Assembly (NCBI RefSeq): GCF_001442625.1
Contig: NZ_LMZQ01000029.1
Span: 1 to 39,722 of the forward strand
Reading direction: 5' to 3'
DNA length: 39,722 nucleotides
Source of the DNA: Pedobacter ginsenosidimutans
Lineage (GTDB): Bacteria; Bacteroidota; Bacteroidia; Sphingobacteriales; Sphingobacteriaceae
The notes beneath the pieces were generated by a model. The model was not told the origin of the DNA. It ran no database searches and saw nothing but the letters and a program-made list of their open reading frames with translations. The position numbers and the translations under genes are program-made. Positions 1 through 8,450 of this stretch are shown here, piece after piece; position 1 is the stretch's first letter; each line of letters opens with the position of its first letter.

Positions 1-41
1 GAAGTTTGCGCCAATGGCAATACGCCTGGCTAACTTCGGAA

Positions 42-53
42 GTCTGGCCAGAC
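42..53. repeat. 12-bp perfect palindrome at the 3' end of the VOC gene
   Basis: GTCTGGCCAGAC reads the same on both strands and abuts the stop codon of the minus-strand VOC gene. It could act as a weak terminator stem or belong to a convergent gene entering from the left edge. Too little of the flank is visible to decide. Confidence 0.3.
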
Positions 54-437
54 CTAATTGGTTTCCAAAATAGACAGAATATTGCCCGCAGGATCTCGAA
101 ACCAGGCAATGTTTGGCCCTCCGTTCCCCCGTGAGATGCCTTTACTGTCTGTTTTGAAATATTCTTCATTATAAATCTCAAACTTTATTCCCTTGGCAAT
201 AAGTTCGTCGGCCGCTTGATCTATATTTTCGACAGGAAAATTAAGTACCGTAAAAGTTGCCGGAACATGATTTGGCTTTGGATAAAGTAATACATTTGAG
301 GATCCGGAAATAATCAGTTCAATTACGCCCATCGGGTTATCTTTAACTTCGATACCCAATACGCCTTGATAAAAATCTTTTGCTTTCTGTACATCGTCTA
401 CAGAAAATGAGCTGAATGCTTTTGAGTTTTGTAACAT
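54..437 (-). CDS. VOC (glyoxalase/bleomycin resistance-like) family protein
   Basis: A 127-residue protein of single VOC-module size. The N-terminal half has a beta-alpha start (FSVDDVQKAKDFYQGVLGIE, residues 11-30) and the C-terminal half ends with the family hallmark FRDPAGNILSI (residues 113-123). In the VOC superfamily such modules dimerise to form a metal-binding or ligand-binding site. Members include glyoxalases, dioxygenases and resistance proteins, so the substrate cannot be told. It starts at an ATG at 435-437 and lies about 114 nt downstream of the DinB gene on the same strand, so the two may be transcribed together. The family call is secure; the reaction is unknown. Confidence 0.85.
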   Translation of the reverse strand: MLQNSKAFSSFSVDDVQKAKDFYQGVLGIEVKDNPMGVIELIISGSSNVLLYPKPNHVPATFTVLNFPVENIDQAADELIAKGIKFEIYNEEYFKTDSKGISRGNGGPNIAWFRDPAGNILSILETN

Positions 438-551
438 AAATCTTTTTTTAAATCAATTTTTACAAGAGCGGACAGTTAAATTTAGTGGATTAAAACAATA
501 GTAACAGGCTGCATAAGCGGCAAAGTATAGGCGCAAACGAGACAACTTCCT

Positions 552-1028
552 TTAGCTTTTCCAGGCACCCAATAAACGTCTGATGACTACAATTTCGGCA
601 ATGTGGTAGGCATTATGATCGGCAATCTGTAGGGCTTCGCGTAATATACTTTGTCCATCGCCATGCGGAATTGGCTCATACAAATCTGAAGAATCTAACA
701 AAGCAATAAATTCTTTCAAATCCTTATCAATTTCTTTTAATGTATTATTCCATGTTGCTTCGTCTTTGGGTGCCAGTTCTTTAGGCCAATATTCGTCTGG
801 CCATTTAGGCGATTGATGCGATCCATCTTCACTAAATTTGAGCATATCCCACTGCGCGATTTTAATGTGTTCTACCAATTGCCAGATACTATAGGGTAAA
901 TTATGGGGCTTTTCGCCAAGAAGATTAAAGGGCAAATTGGCAACAGCATCTTTAAAACCTATATGTGCTCCGCCCCCATTTAATAATTTTTTAAGTTCCG
1001 TAACCAGTATTGATGTTTGATTTTCCAT
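552..1028 (-). CDS. DinB-like superfamily protein
   Basis: A 158-residue four-helix-bundle protein of the DinB/YfiT type. His54 (LVEHI) with His138 and His142 (DHNAYHIAEIV) match the three-histidine metal site of the family, and the C-terminus IRRLLGAW is typical of Bacteroidota members. Known relatives include thiol-dependent S-transferases (bacillithiol and mycothiol) and metal hydrolases, so a thiol-linked role is possible but unproven. It lies near an ergothioneine locus, which may be chance. The start is an ATG at 1026-1028. A divergent aminotransferase begins about 110 nt away. Confidence 0.85.
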   Translation of the reverse strand: MENQTSILVTELKKLLNGGGAHIGFKDAVANLPFNLLGEKPHNLPYSIWQLVEHIKIAQWDMLKFSEDGSHQSPKWPDEYWPKELAPKDEATWNNTLKEIDKDLKEFIALLDSSDLYEPIPHGDGQSILREALQIADHNAYHIAEIVVIRRLLGAWKS

Positions 1029-1130
1029 ATAACATTAGCAGATTGTATAAATCTAACAAACGTGATTCTCATCGGTTTGTATAAAATTCAATTTCAGTCC
1101 AAAGTTTATTTTTTTAATGCCTAATTCTTT

Positions 1131-1138
1131 TAATTTTG
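1131..1138 (+). promoter_or_regulatory. -7 element directly before the EgtE-like gene
   Basis: TAATTTTG is an exact match to the Bacteroidota -7 consensus TAnnTTTG and ends only 3 nt before the ATG at 1142. If used, transcription would begin at or next to the start codon and give a leaderless or near-leaderless mRNA. No clear -33 TTTG was found at the right distance. Confidence 0.35.
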
Positions 1139-1141
1139 GAT

Positions 1142-2215
1142 ATGAACCTATCTTTTCCGATCCTCACAGCATATACCTATCTCAATACTGCTAATTCAGG
1201 CATTTTATCTACCAATCTGGCAGAATGGAGAACTAAACATGATCAAGACTTTATTGCCGGAGGAAGTATTTTCAGAATGGAAAATCTGCCCATCATTACT
1301 GATGTTAGAAATAACATTGCTAAACTTTTCAGTTCAAAATCCGAGAACACCTATCTGGTTCAGAATTTTTCAGTAGGTTTTAATACTTTATTGAGTGGGT
1401 TGGACAAAAACCATCGTTTTCTATTATTGGAAGAGGAATATCCATCTGTGAGTTATCCTGTAATCAGTATGGGTTTTGAATACAATAGCATAGCCATTGA
1501 TGAAAAGTTAGAAGAAAATATCATCAGTGCCATTGAAAAATTTAAACCTACCGTGCTGGCATTTAGTATGGTACAATACATTAGTGGATTAAGGATGGAT
1601 GATGAATTTATCCAGAAATTAAAAGCTACATATCCTGATCTTTTATTGATTGGTGATGGCACTCAATTTTTAGGTACAACAAATTTTAACTTTGAAAAAT
1701 CAGGCCTGGATGCTTTGATCGGAAGCGGTTACAAATGGCTTTTGGCTGGATACGGAAACGGTTATGCATTTCTTTCCGATCAAATGAAAGATGCCATCTA
1801 CAATAAAAACAAACTAGCTGAATTGCCCACAGCGCCCTTTTTAAAAGGCAAAGACCACCTATCTATGTGTTTCGAACCGGGGCATTTAGACACTTTAAAT
1901 TTTGGCACATTAAACGAAAGCTTAAATAAGCTTGGCTCAATCGGTTTCGATTGGATTGAAAAAACCACACAGGCAATTTCCAACAAAGCGAGGTTAGCAC
2001 TAAATTCAAGAGGCTTAATTCCAGATTGGACATTGGAGCGAAAATATCAATCTACCATTATGAGCATGCCATTGGATCAAAAAACAGTAGACAAACTCGC
2101 ATCAGCCAAAATCCTTTGCTCACCGCGTGGATCAGGCACGAGGATTTCGTTTCACTATTATAATACAGAAGAAGATTTAAATCAACTGCTCCAGGTTTTG
2201 GATAACCGTAGCTAG
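1142..2215 (+). CDS. PLP-dependent class V aminotransferase-fold enzyme, candidate EgtE C-S lyase
   Basis: A 357-residue fold-type I PLP enzyme of the class V aminotransferase / cysteine desulfurase-like family. LLIGDGTQFLG holds the PLP-pyridine Asp (residue 172), and GSGYKWLLAGYG holds the Schiff-base Lys (residue 198). In ergothioneine synthesis EgtE, a PLP C-S lyase of this fold, cleaves hercynylcysteine sulfoxide to ergothioneine. This gene lies tail to tail with egtD, and the two stop codons overlap within CTAG (2212-2215), so a pathway role is likely but inferred. A TTG six bases upstream is also in frame; the ATG at 1142 is preferred. It could instead act on another amino acid. Confidence 0.75.
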   Translation: MNLSFPILTAYTYLNTANSGILSTNLAEWRTKHDQDFIAGGSIFRMENLPIITDVRNNIAKLFSSKSENTYLVQNFSVGFNTLLSGLDKNHRFLLLEEEYPSVSYPVISMGFEYNSIAIDEKLEENIISAIEKFKPTVLAFSMVQYISGLRMDDEFIQKLKATYPDLLLIGDGTQFLGTTNFNFEKSGLDALIGSGYKWLLAGYGNGYAFLSDQMKDAIYNKNKLAELPTAPFLKGKDHLSMCFEPGHLDTLNFGTLNESLNKLGSIGFDWIEKTTQAISNKARLALNSRGLIPDWTLERKYQSTIMSMPLDQKTVDKLASAKILCSPRGSGTRISFHYYNTEEDLNQLLQVLDNRS

Positions 2216-3186
2216 TCTACCTTCCAGATGGCATCTACAAAATACTGATGTTGATCGAAGAAACGCTGAAGCGGTTTAAATCCGGTTTTTTCTGCAAGCT
2301 GATCGATATCATTAAGCGAATATTTTTGTGATATTTCCATAAAAATATCCTCGTTTTCTGCAAAATGAATGGCATTTTGACCAATATTCACAATCTGTTT
2401 TTTTAAGCTGATGAGGTAACTTTTACAGGCTCCGGATTCTGGATCGTAACTGGCATAATGTTCAAAATTGTTCAGATCAAAATTGCCATCCAATTCTTTA
2501 TTGATGCGATGAAGCAGATTGAGGTTAAATGATCTGGTAATTCCGCCTTTATCATTATAGGCAGAAAGAATCTGCTTAGGATTTTTTTTCAGGTCGAATC
2601 CAATGATCAGCAAATCCTTAGGAGAAAGCAGTTTTTTTAATGACGAGCAGAATTTTCCGGCATCGGCTATACTCATGTTTCCAATATTTGCGCCCATAAA
2701 AAGCACAACCTTTCTGCGGCTGGATAATTCTGTGGCCTTTGTAAGCATATTAAAATAATCACCATTTAAACCTTTCATATCCAATCCAGGAAGTTTTTTA
2801 GGCAAATTTTCTTCCAGATCTGAAATTACATGTGCGGAAATATCAATCGGAAAATAACTAAATTCCAACTGACTATCCAACAGCGATTTTAGCAGGTAAA
2901 TGGATTTTGTTGCATCGCCAGCACCCAGTTCAATTAAATCAAAAATGCTTCCATCGGCTGATATCGCCTGAGAAATCTGATTGGCCTGGTATTGCAGAAT
3001 TTCCATTTCTGCATTGGTTAAATAATATTCCTCCATTTCCATAATCTGCTGAAAAATACGGTCTCCGGTAGCATCGTAAAAATACTTAGAGCGCATAAAT
3101 TTTGGTTCGGAGTGTAAGCCTGCTAAGGTTTCTTGAAGGAACTGTGTTTTGTTGTCTGTTGTTGTTTCGATAGTGGTGGTGGTCAT
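2212..3186 (-). CDS. egtD: L-histidine N-alpha-methyltransferase EgtD
   Basis: A 324-residue SAM-dependent methyltransferase of the EgtD (Methyltransf_33) family. It trimethylates histidine to hercynine, the first step of ergothioneine synthesis. The family N-terminal signature is clear (KYFYDATGDRIFQQIMEMEEYY from residue 34, through LTNAE), followed by the SAM motif IELGAGDATKS (residues 85-95) and a Rossmann-like domain. Length fits the family. It is the last gene of the minus-strand operon, 7 nt after egtB, and its stop overlaps the convergent EgtE-like gene. The first ten residues are Thr-rich and probably disordered. Confidence 0.93.
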   Translation of the reverse strand: MTTTTIETTTDNKTQFLQETLAGLHSEPKFMRSKYFYDATGDRIFQQIMEMEEYYLTNAEMEILQYQANQISQAISADGSIFDLIELGAGDATKSIYLLKSLLDSQLEFSYFPIDISAHVISDLEENLPKKLPGLDMKGLNGDYFNMLTKATELSSRRKVVLFMGANIGNMSIADAGKFCSSLKKLLSPKDLLIIGFDLKKNPKQILSAYNDKGGITRSFNLNLLHRINKELDGNFDLNNFEHYASYDPESGACKSYLISLKKQIVNIGQNAIHFAENEDIFMEISQKYSLNDIDQLAEKTGFKPLQRFFDQHQYFVDAIWKVD

Positions 3187-3193
3187 ATCTATA

Positions 3194-4345
3194 CTATTTT
3201 ACTAATCGGATGCCTGTATATTGCCACCTTAAATGTGGGTGGAAGAAATTTCTATAGGTAATACGTGAATGATTTTCAGGCGTGGCAATTGATGCACCGC
3301 GAAGCACTTTTTGGCTAACCATAAACTTTCCATTGTACTCGCCAATGGCACCCGGCGCTTTACTAAAACCGGGATAAGGCAAATAGGCACTTTCGGTCCA
3401 CTCCCATCGTTCGCCCCAGTTAAAGTGTTCGGCTGCTATCTCCCACTCAAATTCAGTTGGTAAACGCATGCCTTTCCAGCTTGCAAAAGCATAGGCCTCG
3501 TAATAGCTGACGTGGCTTACCGGTGCGGTTAAATCAATAGGTAAAACACCAGCTAAAGTATAATTAAACCATTTTCCGTCTATTAAGTGCCAGTACATAG
3601 GTGCACTAATATTATTGTTTTTTACCCAATCCCATCCTTCAGCATGCCAGAAATTAAAATTTTCATAACCGCCCGCACGAATGAACTCGATAAATTCTGT
3701 ATTATTGACCAACGTTTTACTGATTGAAAAATCGTGTAGATAAACTTTATGCCTGTTTAATTCATTGTCAAAGCTGAAATCTGCTCCATTGTAACCGATC
3801 TCATAAATTCCTTCTGAAATGTTTATAAAGCCAGGTTCTATTTCATTTACGGTTAAAACTTCTTTTTGGTTTTTCGAATAGGCTGGAAAAAGCGGGTTGT
3901 TTCCTAAAATGTATTTTATATCGGTAAGTAAAAGTTCCTGGTGCTGCTGCTCGTGGTTAAAACCCAAAATCAACAGTTCTTTTACTTCATCTGTTAGTGT
4001 AGTGGCCAGGAATTTCACCATGGCTTCATCTACGTAAGCCCTGTATTGGTAAATCTCGTTTACGCTGGGTCGACTTAAATTACCACGATCGGTACGGATT
4101 ACGCGGTTACCCACGGTTTCATAATAACTATTAAAAACGAAATTATATTCATCGTTATATAACTGATAATTAACAGAAAATGGCTTTAATATAAAGGTTT
4201 CGAAGAACCAGGTGGTATGTCCCAAATGCCATTTCGGTGGACTTACATCAGCAATAGGCTGTACTACATAATCTTCTGTTTGCAATGGTTCGCAAATTTG
4301 TTCAGAGTATTTCCTGATCTGCAAGTATTCTTCTACCAGTGTCAT
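3194..4345 (-). CDS. egtB: Ergothioneine sulfoxide synthase EgtB
   Basis: A 383-residue non-haem iron enzyme that joins hercynine to a cysteine donor with O2. The N-terminal DinB_2-like domain carries the iron ligands: His43 in KWHLGHTTWFFETF, and the HX3HXE motif HEQQHQE (His131, His135). The C-terminal FGE/SUMF1-type domain has MRLPTEFEWEIAA (residues 293-305), WEWTESAY (314-321) and the end R-N-F-F-H-P...YTGIRL. No EgtA (gamma-glutamylcysteine synthetase) or EgtC (amidohydrolase) is in the locus. This suggests the enzyme uses free cysteine, as known for some EgtB clades, but that is inference. Its start codon overlaps the permease stop by 1 nt. Confidence 0.92.
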   Translation of the reverse strand: MTLVEEYLQIRKYSEQICEPLQTEDYVVQPIADVSPPKWHLGHTTWFFETFILKPFSVNYQLYNDEYNFVFNSYYETVGNRVIRTDRGNLSRPSVNEIYQYRAYVDEAMVKFLATTLTDEVKELLILGFNHEQQHQELLLTDIKYILGNNPLFPAYSKNQKEVLTVNEIEPGFINISEGIYEIGYNGADFSFDNELNRHKVYLHDFSISKTLVNNTEFIEFIRAGGYENFNFWHAEGWDWVKNNNISAPMYWHLIDGKWFNYTLAGVLPIDLTAPVSHVSYYEAYAFASWKGMRLPTEFEWEIAAEHFNWGERWEWTESAYLPYPGFSKAPGAIGEYNGKFMVSQKVLRGASIATPENHSRITYRNFFHPHLRWQYTGIRLVK

Positions 4346-5916
4346 TAATTTTTATCTAGATAGTTTTTAAGATCTGTGATGGTATTAACATTCAGATCTT
4401 TTGATTGTTTTTGCCGCATCATTAAAGCATAAGAATTATTAAAACCTATAGGTTTAAGCCATTTGATCTTAAACTTTTTCTCAAATTCGGCTGATACATA
4501 ATTATAAGTTTTATCTTTATTGTGCGCCATTTCCTTAGCAATTTTTGGATCTGGTTGTAACAAAACCAATAAACCTGTCCCGGTATATTCGGGATAAAAA
4601 TCGATCTGATCATTCATCAGTGCATCAAAACAGATTTTTGTTCCACCAAGTCCTGTTTTGGTAGACACTCCATAATCGGTATTCCCTCTAATCAGCATGC
4701 TGTACATTTCGGCCAGAATATATTGCTCACCAAAAATCTTTGAGCCTATCCGTACTACACCGTTATGTCCGTTTTTTGGCGCTTTATATAAACCAGTACT
4801 GATGAGGAAATCCTTTGCCACACGTTCTGGCGTTTGGTGGAGGTAATCTGTTCTGTAATTAAGATCGGTCATTACTGAATCAGTTATTTTACCTGCTAAC
4901 AGATTTAATGTTTCTTCCAGTTTTGGAAATTGTTTAAAAGCTTCATTCCGAACTATTGGTGCAGCATAGTACGGTGGAAAAATACTTTTATCGTCTTTTA
5001 AAATCTTTAGATCAAAGGCTTTCAAACGTCCATCGGTAGAATAACCGCTAATTACATCCAATTCTTTTGAAAAAGCGGCCTTGTACATTATCGCATCGCT
5101 GATTACAATGGTATGGATTTTTAAGCCGTAGATAGATTTCAATCCAAGATCCCCATCTTGTCTGCCCATAAATTCAGGCGTAAATCCGGCGGTTAAAGTA
5201 GAACCATAAGCCGATGGAAGTACATAAAAGCCACCTAAAATTAATAGCACAGCTGGTAAAATGTATAATGCTTTTCTCAGCTTTTTAAAATTCATTTTCT
5301 GTACCAGGGAAAGTAAAGCATCTAGAATAATGGCCAACAAAGCTGCGGGAATAGCTCCAGCTAAGATCATGTTGGTATTGTTGAGCGAAATGCCCCCAAA
5401 AATAAACTCCCCTAATCCACCCGCAGCAATAAAAGAGGCCAATGTGGCCACGCCAACATTAATTACTGTTGCAGTACGGATGCCCGCCAAAATAACGGGC
5501 ATAGCCAATGGCAACTCTACCTTCAGCAAAATCTGACTTTTGCTCATGCCCATTGCTCTGGCGGCTTCTTTAACATGCTGATCGATGCCAATAATGCCTG
5601 TATAGGTATTGCGGATAATCGGTAACAAAGCATATATCAGCAGCGCCACAATTGCAGGTTTCGCACCAATCCCTAAAACAGGGATCATAAAACCCAATAA
5701 GGCAATGCTTGGAACCGTTTGCAATACGCCGGCAATGCCTAAAACCGTTCCTGAAAGTTTTCTTTTTCTGGCAATCAATATGCCCAATGGTAGGCCAATG
5801 GCGATGGCAAAAAGTAAGGAAATAAAGGTTAAGCCAACATGTTGCAGAGTTTGAGCAAACAATTTATCAGATTGCTCGTGCATAAACTGCCATAAAGTTT
5901 GCTGTTGCTCATTCAT
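4345..5916 (-). CDS. EgtU/OpuC-like ABC permease fused to a circularly permuted substrate-binding domain
   Basis: A 523-residue fusion of the quaternary-amine (OpuC/EgtU) importer family. Residues 1-205 are the permease, with about six TM helices and the EAA loop EAARAMGMSKSQ (117-128). Another TM segment follows (215-233), then a periplasmic OpuAC-type domain. The halves are in reversed order. The usual second half comes first (AYSTDGR-like GYSTDGR at 291, LKDDKSIFPPY 307-316, vAkDFL 367-371). The usual first half follows (RIGSKIFGEQYILAEM 389-404, GLGGTKICFDAL 422-432, EYTGTG 443-448). It sits between an ABC ATPase (8-nt overlap) and egtB, so ergothioneine or a related betaine is the likely cargo. 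Confidence 0.9.
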   Translation of the reverse strand: MNEQQQTLWQFMHEQSDKLFAQTLQHVGLTFISLLFAIAIGLPLGILIARKRKLSGTVLGIAGVLQTVPSIALLGFMIPVLGIGAKPAIVALLIYALLPIIRNTYTGIIGIDQHVKEAARAMGMSKSQILLKVELPLAMPVILAGIRTATVINVGVATLASFIAAGGLGEFIFGGISLNNTNMILAGAIPAALLAIILDALLSLVQKMNFKKLRKALYILPAVLLILGGFYVLPSAYGSTLTAGFTPEFMGRQDGDLGLKSIYGLKIHTIVISDAIMYKAAFSKELDVISGYSTDGRLKAFDLKILKDDKSIFPPYYAAPIVRNEAFKQFPKLEETLNLLAGKITDSVMTDLNYRTDYLHQTPERVAKDFLISTGLYKAPKNGHNGVVRIGSKIFGEQYILAEMYSMLIRGNTDYGVSTKTGLGGTKICFDALMNDQIDFYPEYTGTGLLVLLQPDPKIAKEMAHNKDKTYNYVSAEFEKKFKIKWLKPIGFNNSYALMMRQKQSKDLNVNTITDLKNYLDKN

Positions 5917-6868
5917 GTACCTGCGCGTTTTGGAATTGGTTAAATGCTTTGGTTAACTGTTCGAAATTAATGGCTTTGCTTTCTTTATTGTCACCAGAAA
6001 CCAAAAGTTCACTTCTATCAGAACTTCGCAGCAATTCCATCGCATCCCATACATTCAAATCATCAGACAGGCTTTTTCCATCCTGTAGTGTTACTTTAGG
6101 TAAATAAGACCATATATCCTGTATTTTAACTACTTTAAATTCAAGGCCTAACCTTTGTCCGGCTAAAAATTTCCTTGCAAAATCATTTATCGGTTGATAA
6201 AGCAATTCTTTGGGTGTTCCGATCTGGATGATTTTCCCCTTATCCATTAAGCAAATGCGATCTGCCAATTCAAAAGCTTCCTGAACATCGTGGGTAACCA
6301 TTACGATGGTTTTCCTTTTTAATTCTTCTAATCCTTTAAATTCTTTTTGGATACTGGTTCGGGTAACGTTGTCTAAAGCACCAAAAGGTTCGTCCATTAA
6401 CAATACAGAAGGGTCTGTAACCAAAGCACGGGCAAGGCCTACACGCTGCTGCTGCCCACCACTAAGCTCATGTGGAAACATAGACAGGCTATTTTCAGGA
6501 AGATGGAGTTTTTTGATCAGCTCCTGCGTTCGGACTTTAATTTTTTCCTTATCCCATTTTAAAAGTTTCGGCACAACGGCAATATTTTCTGCGACGGTAT
6601 AGTGTGGAAAAAGCCCAATATTCTGCATTACATAACCAATTCCTGTTCGTAAAACATCAGGATCTTCATTGGTGATATCCTTGCCATCGATAAAAACCCC
6701 GCCTGCATCTGGCTCAATTAACCGGTTGATCATTTTTAGCGTGGTGGTTTTGCCACAGCCACTTGTGCCCAACAATACCAACGTTTCCTTTTCTTCTACC
6801 TTAAAAGAGACTTTATTTACCGCTTGGGCATCACCAAATTTCTTACTTATGCCTTTTAATTCGATCAT
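5909..6868 (-). CDS. Quaternary-amine-type ABC transporter ATP-binding protein (EgtU system ATPase)
   Basis: A 319-residue ABC ATPase that powers the adjacent fused permease. It has Walker A GTSGCGKTT (34-42), the signature LSGGQQQR (135-142), Walker B VLLMDEP (155-161), the D-loop ALD and the switch THD. The closest types are OpuCA/ProV-like ATPases. Their C-terminal CBS pair is here reduced to about 65 residues (from ~250), which may be a remnant regulatory domain. It starts 2 nt after the flavoprotein stop and ends 8 nt inside the permease gene, so it is translated as part of the operon. The ATPase call is certain; the ergothioneine assignment comes from context. Confidence 0.93.
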   Translation of the reverse strand: MIELKGISKKFGDAQAVNKVSFKVEEKETLVLLGTSGCGKTTTLKMINRLIEPDAGGVFIDGKDITNEDPDVLRTGIGYVMQNIGLFPHYTVAENIAVVPKLLKWDKEKIKVRTQELIKKLHLPENSLSMFPHELSGGQQQRVGLARALVTDPSVLLMDEPFGALDNVTRTSIQKEFKGLEELKRKTIVMVTHDVQEAFELADRICLMDKGKIIQIGTPKELLYQPINDFARKFLAGQRLGLEFKVVKIQDIWSYLPKVTLQDGKSLSDDLNVWDAMELLRSSDRSELLVSGDNKESKAINFEQLTKAFNQFQNAQVHE

Positions 6869-6870
6869 AT

Positions 6871-8253
6871 TTAGATATCGATTTTCATAAATAGATTATT
6901 TAACGATTCGGAATAAGTAGGGTGTGCAAATACACAATATCTGACCCTATCGTAAGTAATATCACCTTCCATTGCCATTTGAAGAACAGACATGATTTCT
7001 CCACCTTCTGAGGCCAGGATAGCAGCTCCCAGTATCTTTTTACTATCTGCATCTACAATTGCTTTCATCAGCCCTAAAGTTTCGTTTGTTTCAATACCGC
7101 GCGCAACATTCGACATTGGCAGAACGGCAACTTTATAATTCAATTTCTTTTCTTTTGCTTCTTTTTCAGAAATACCTATCCGCCCAAGCTGAGGGTCGGT
7201 AAACATGCAATAGGGCACCGGCCGATCGTGAATAGAATAATTTGTGCCTTCCATTAGGTTCCGGTAAACGATGGTATAGTCGTTATAAGCAATATGCGTA
7301 AATGAAGGTCCACCTTTTACATCACCGAGCGCATAAATCCCTTTAATATTGGTTTCGAGTTTTTCATTAACAAGAATGTGCCCTTTGTCATCCAATTTTA
7401 CGCCACAGTTTTCAAGGGTTAAATCTGCGGTCTGAGGTGTACGGCCTGCGGCTAACAACACATGGCTCGCTGTTATTTCTTTTTTGATTTTCCCAGACTC
7501 CAGCGTAATGCTAATCTGTTTTTTATCCTGCGTTATTTTCTTGATTTTAGCATCAGTGATCAGTTCGATATTTTCGTCGGTTAAAATTTTAGTAAGTGCT
7601 AATGAGATATCCTGATCTTCTCTAGCTAATATTCCTGATGATTTTTCCAAAATGGTTACTTTACTGCCAAATCGATTAAACATTTGTCCAAACTCCAGCC
7701 CGATGTAATTTCCGCCAATAACCACTAGGTGTTCTGGAACAGTTTTAAGATCTAAAATTGTTGTCGATGTAAGATAATCAATTTCATTTAACCCTTCGAT
7801 ATCCGGTATAGTAGTTTTTGTACCCGTATTGATAAAAATCCATTCGGCGGTTACTTTTTCTTCACCGCCATTGTTTAGCGAAATAGTTAGTTCTTTTTCA
7901 GCACTAAAACTGGCCGTTCCAAATATAAGCTCAAGTCCTTTGGTATTTTTAAGGCCCTTTTCTGATGATGACCTGAACTGGTTTACGATATCGTCTTTCC
8001 GTTGCTTTATCTTTTTAAAATCAATTTTGATTGTTCCAACTTCTACACCCAATTCAGTTGCTTTTCTGGCTTGATACACTGCCCTAGCAGAAGCGATCAT
8101 TGCTTTTGTTGGTGTACAACCATCATTAATACACGTACCACCAACATATCTTTTTTCTATAATCGCTGTTTTTTTGCCTGCTTCGGCAAGCTTTTTGGCC
8201 AAAGGAGTTCCTGCCTGACCTGCGCCTATAATTATTGCGTCGTAGTGTTTCAT
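6871..8253 (-). CDS. FAD-dependent pyridine nucleotide-disulfide oxidoreductase (mercuric reductase/RclA-like)
   Basis: A 460-residue group I flavoprotein disulfide reductase. It has the FAD motif GAGQAGTP (10-17), the redox-active pair Cys41 and Cys46 in GGTCINDGCTPTK, an NAD(P)H Rossmann motif (GGNYIGLEFG), the second FAD motif GIYALGDV, and the interface dyad HPTYSE near the C-terminus. The N-terminal HMA domain and C-terminal cysteine pair of true MerA are absent. Relatives reduce metals, disulfides or serve in oxidant defence. As first gene of the ergothioneine operon it may recycle an oxidised thiol such as ergothioneine disulfide, but no sequence feature proves the substrate. Confidence 0.9.
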   Translation of the reverse strand: MKHYDAIIIGAGQAGTPLAKKLAEAGKKTAIIEKRYVGGTCINDGCTPTKAMIASARAVYQARKATELGVEVGTIKIDFKKIKQRKDDIVNQFRSSSEKGLKNTKGLELIFGTASFSAEKELTISLNNGGEEKVTAEWIFINTGTKTTIPDIEGLNEIDYLTSTTILDLKTVPEHLVVIGGNYIGLEFGQMFNRFGSKVTILEKSSGILAREDQDISLALTKILTDENIELITDAKIKKITQDKKQISITLESGKIKKEITASHVLLAAGRTPQTADLTLENCGVKLDDKGHILVNEKLETNIKGIYALGDVKGGPSFTHIAYNDYTIVYRNLMEGTNYSIHDRPVPYCMFTDPQLGRIGISEKEAKEKKLNYKVAVLPMSNVARGIETNETLGLMKAIVDADSKKILGAAILASEGGEIMSVLQMAMEGDITYDRVRYCVFAHPTYSESLNNLFMKIDI

Positions 8254-8286
8254 CGATTTCCAGATTAATAGAATTTGTTTTGTCCT

Positions 8287-8314
8287 GAAAGATATAACCT
8301 AAATATTAGCCCAA
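8287..8314 (-). promoter_or_regulatory. Possible promoter of the ergothioneine operon
   Basis: On the minus strand a TTG (8314-8312) is followed after 17 nt by TATCTTTC (8294-8287). The latter matches TAnnTTTG at all but the last base. The predicted start of transcription is about 25-30 nt before the ATG at 8253. The spacer is slightly short, so the call is weak. Confidence 0.3.
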
Positions 8315-8450
8315 TGTTTGGTCAATATTGATTTATACTATGCCCAATTGAGACATTACAAGTTCGAATAAAAAAGTTACAAACTATATTCGAAAATCGA
8401 CGTTAGATAATTGTAGACATTTAATTGACAAACATAAACCGCAGCCTTAT

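Noticed and set aside
1..53. End of a convergent gene entering from the left edge
   Set aside because: All three plus-strand frames are open for a short distance and 53 nt is not enough to choose one.
5261..5854. Two long plus-strand frames opposite the permease
   Set aside because: They are antisense to strongly conserved TM coding sequence and have no recognisable features. The permease motifs prove the minus strand codes.
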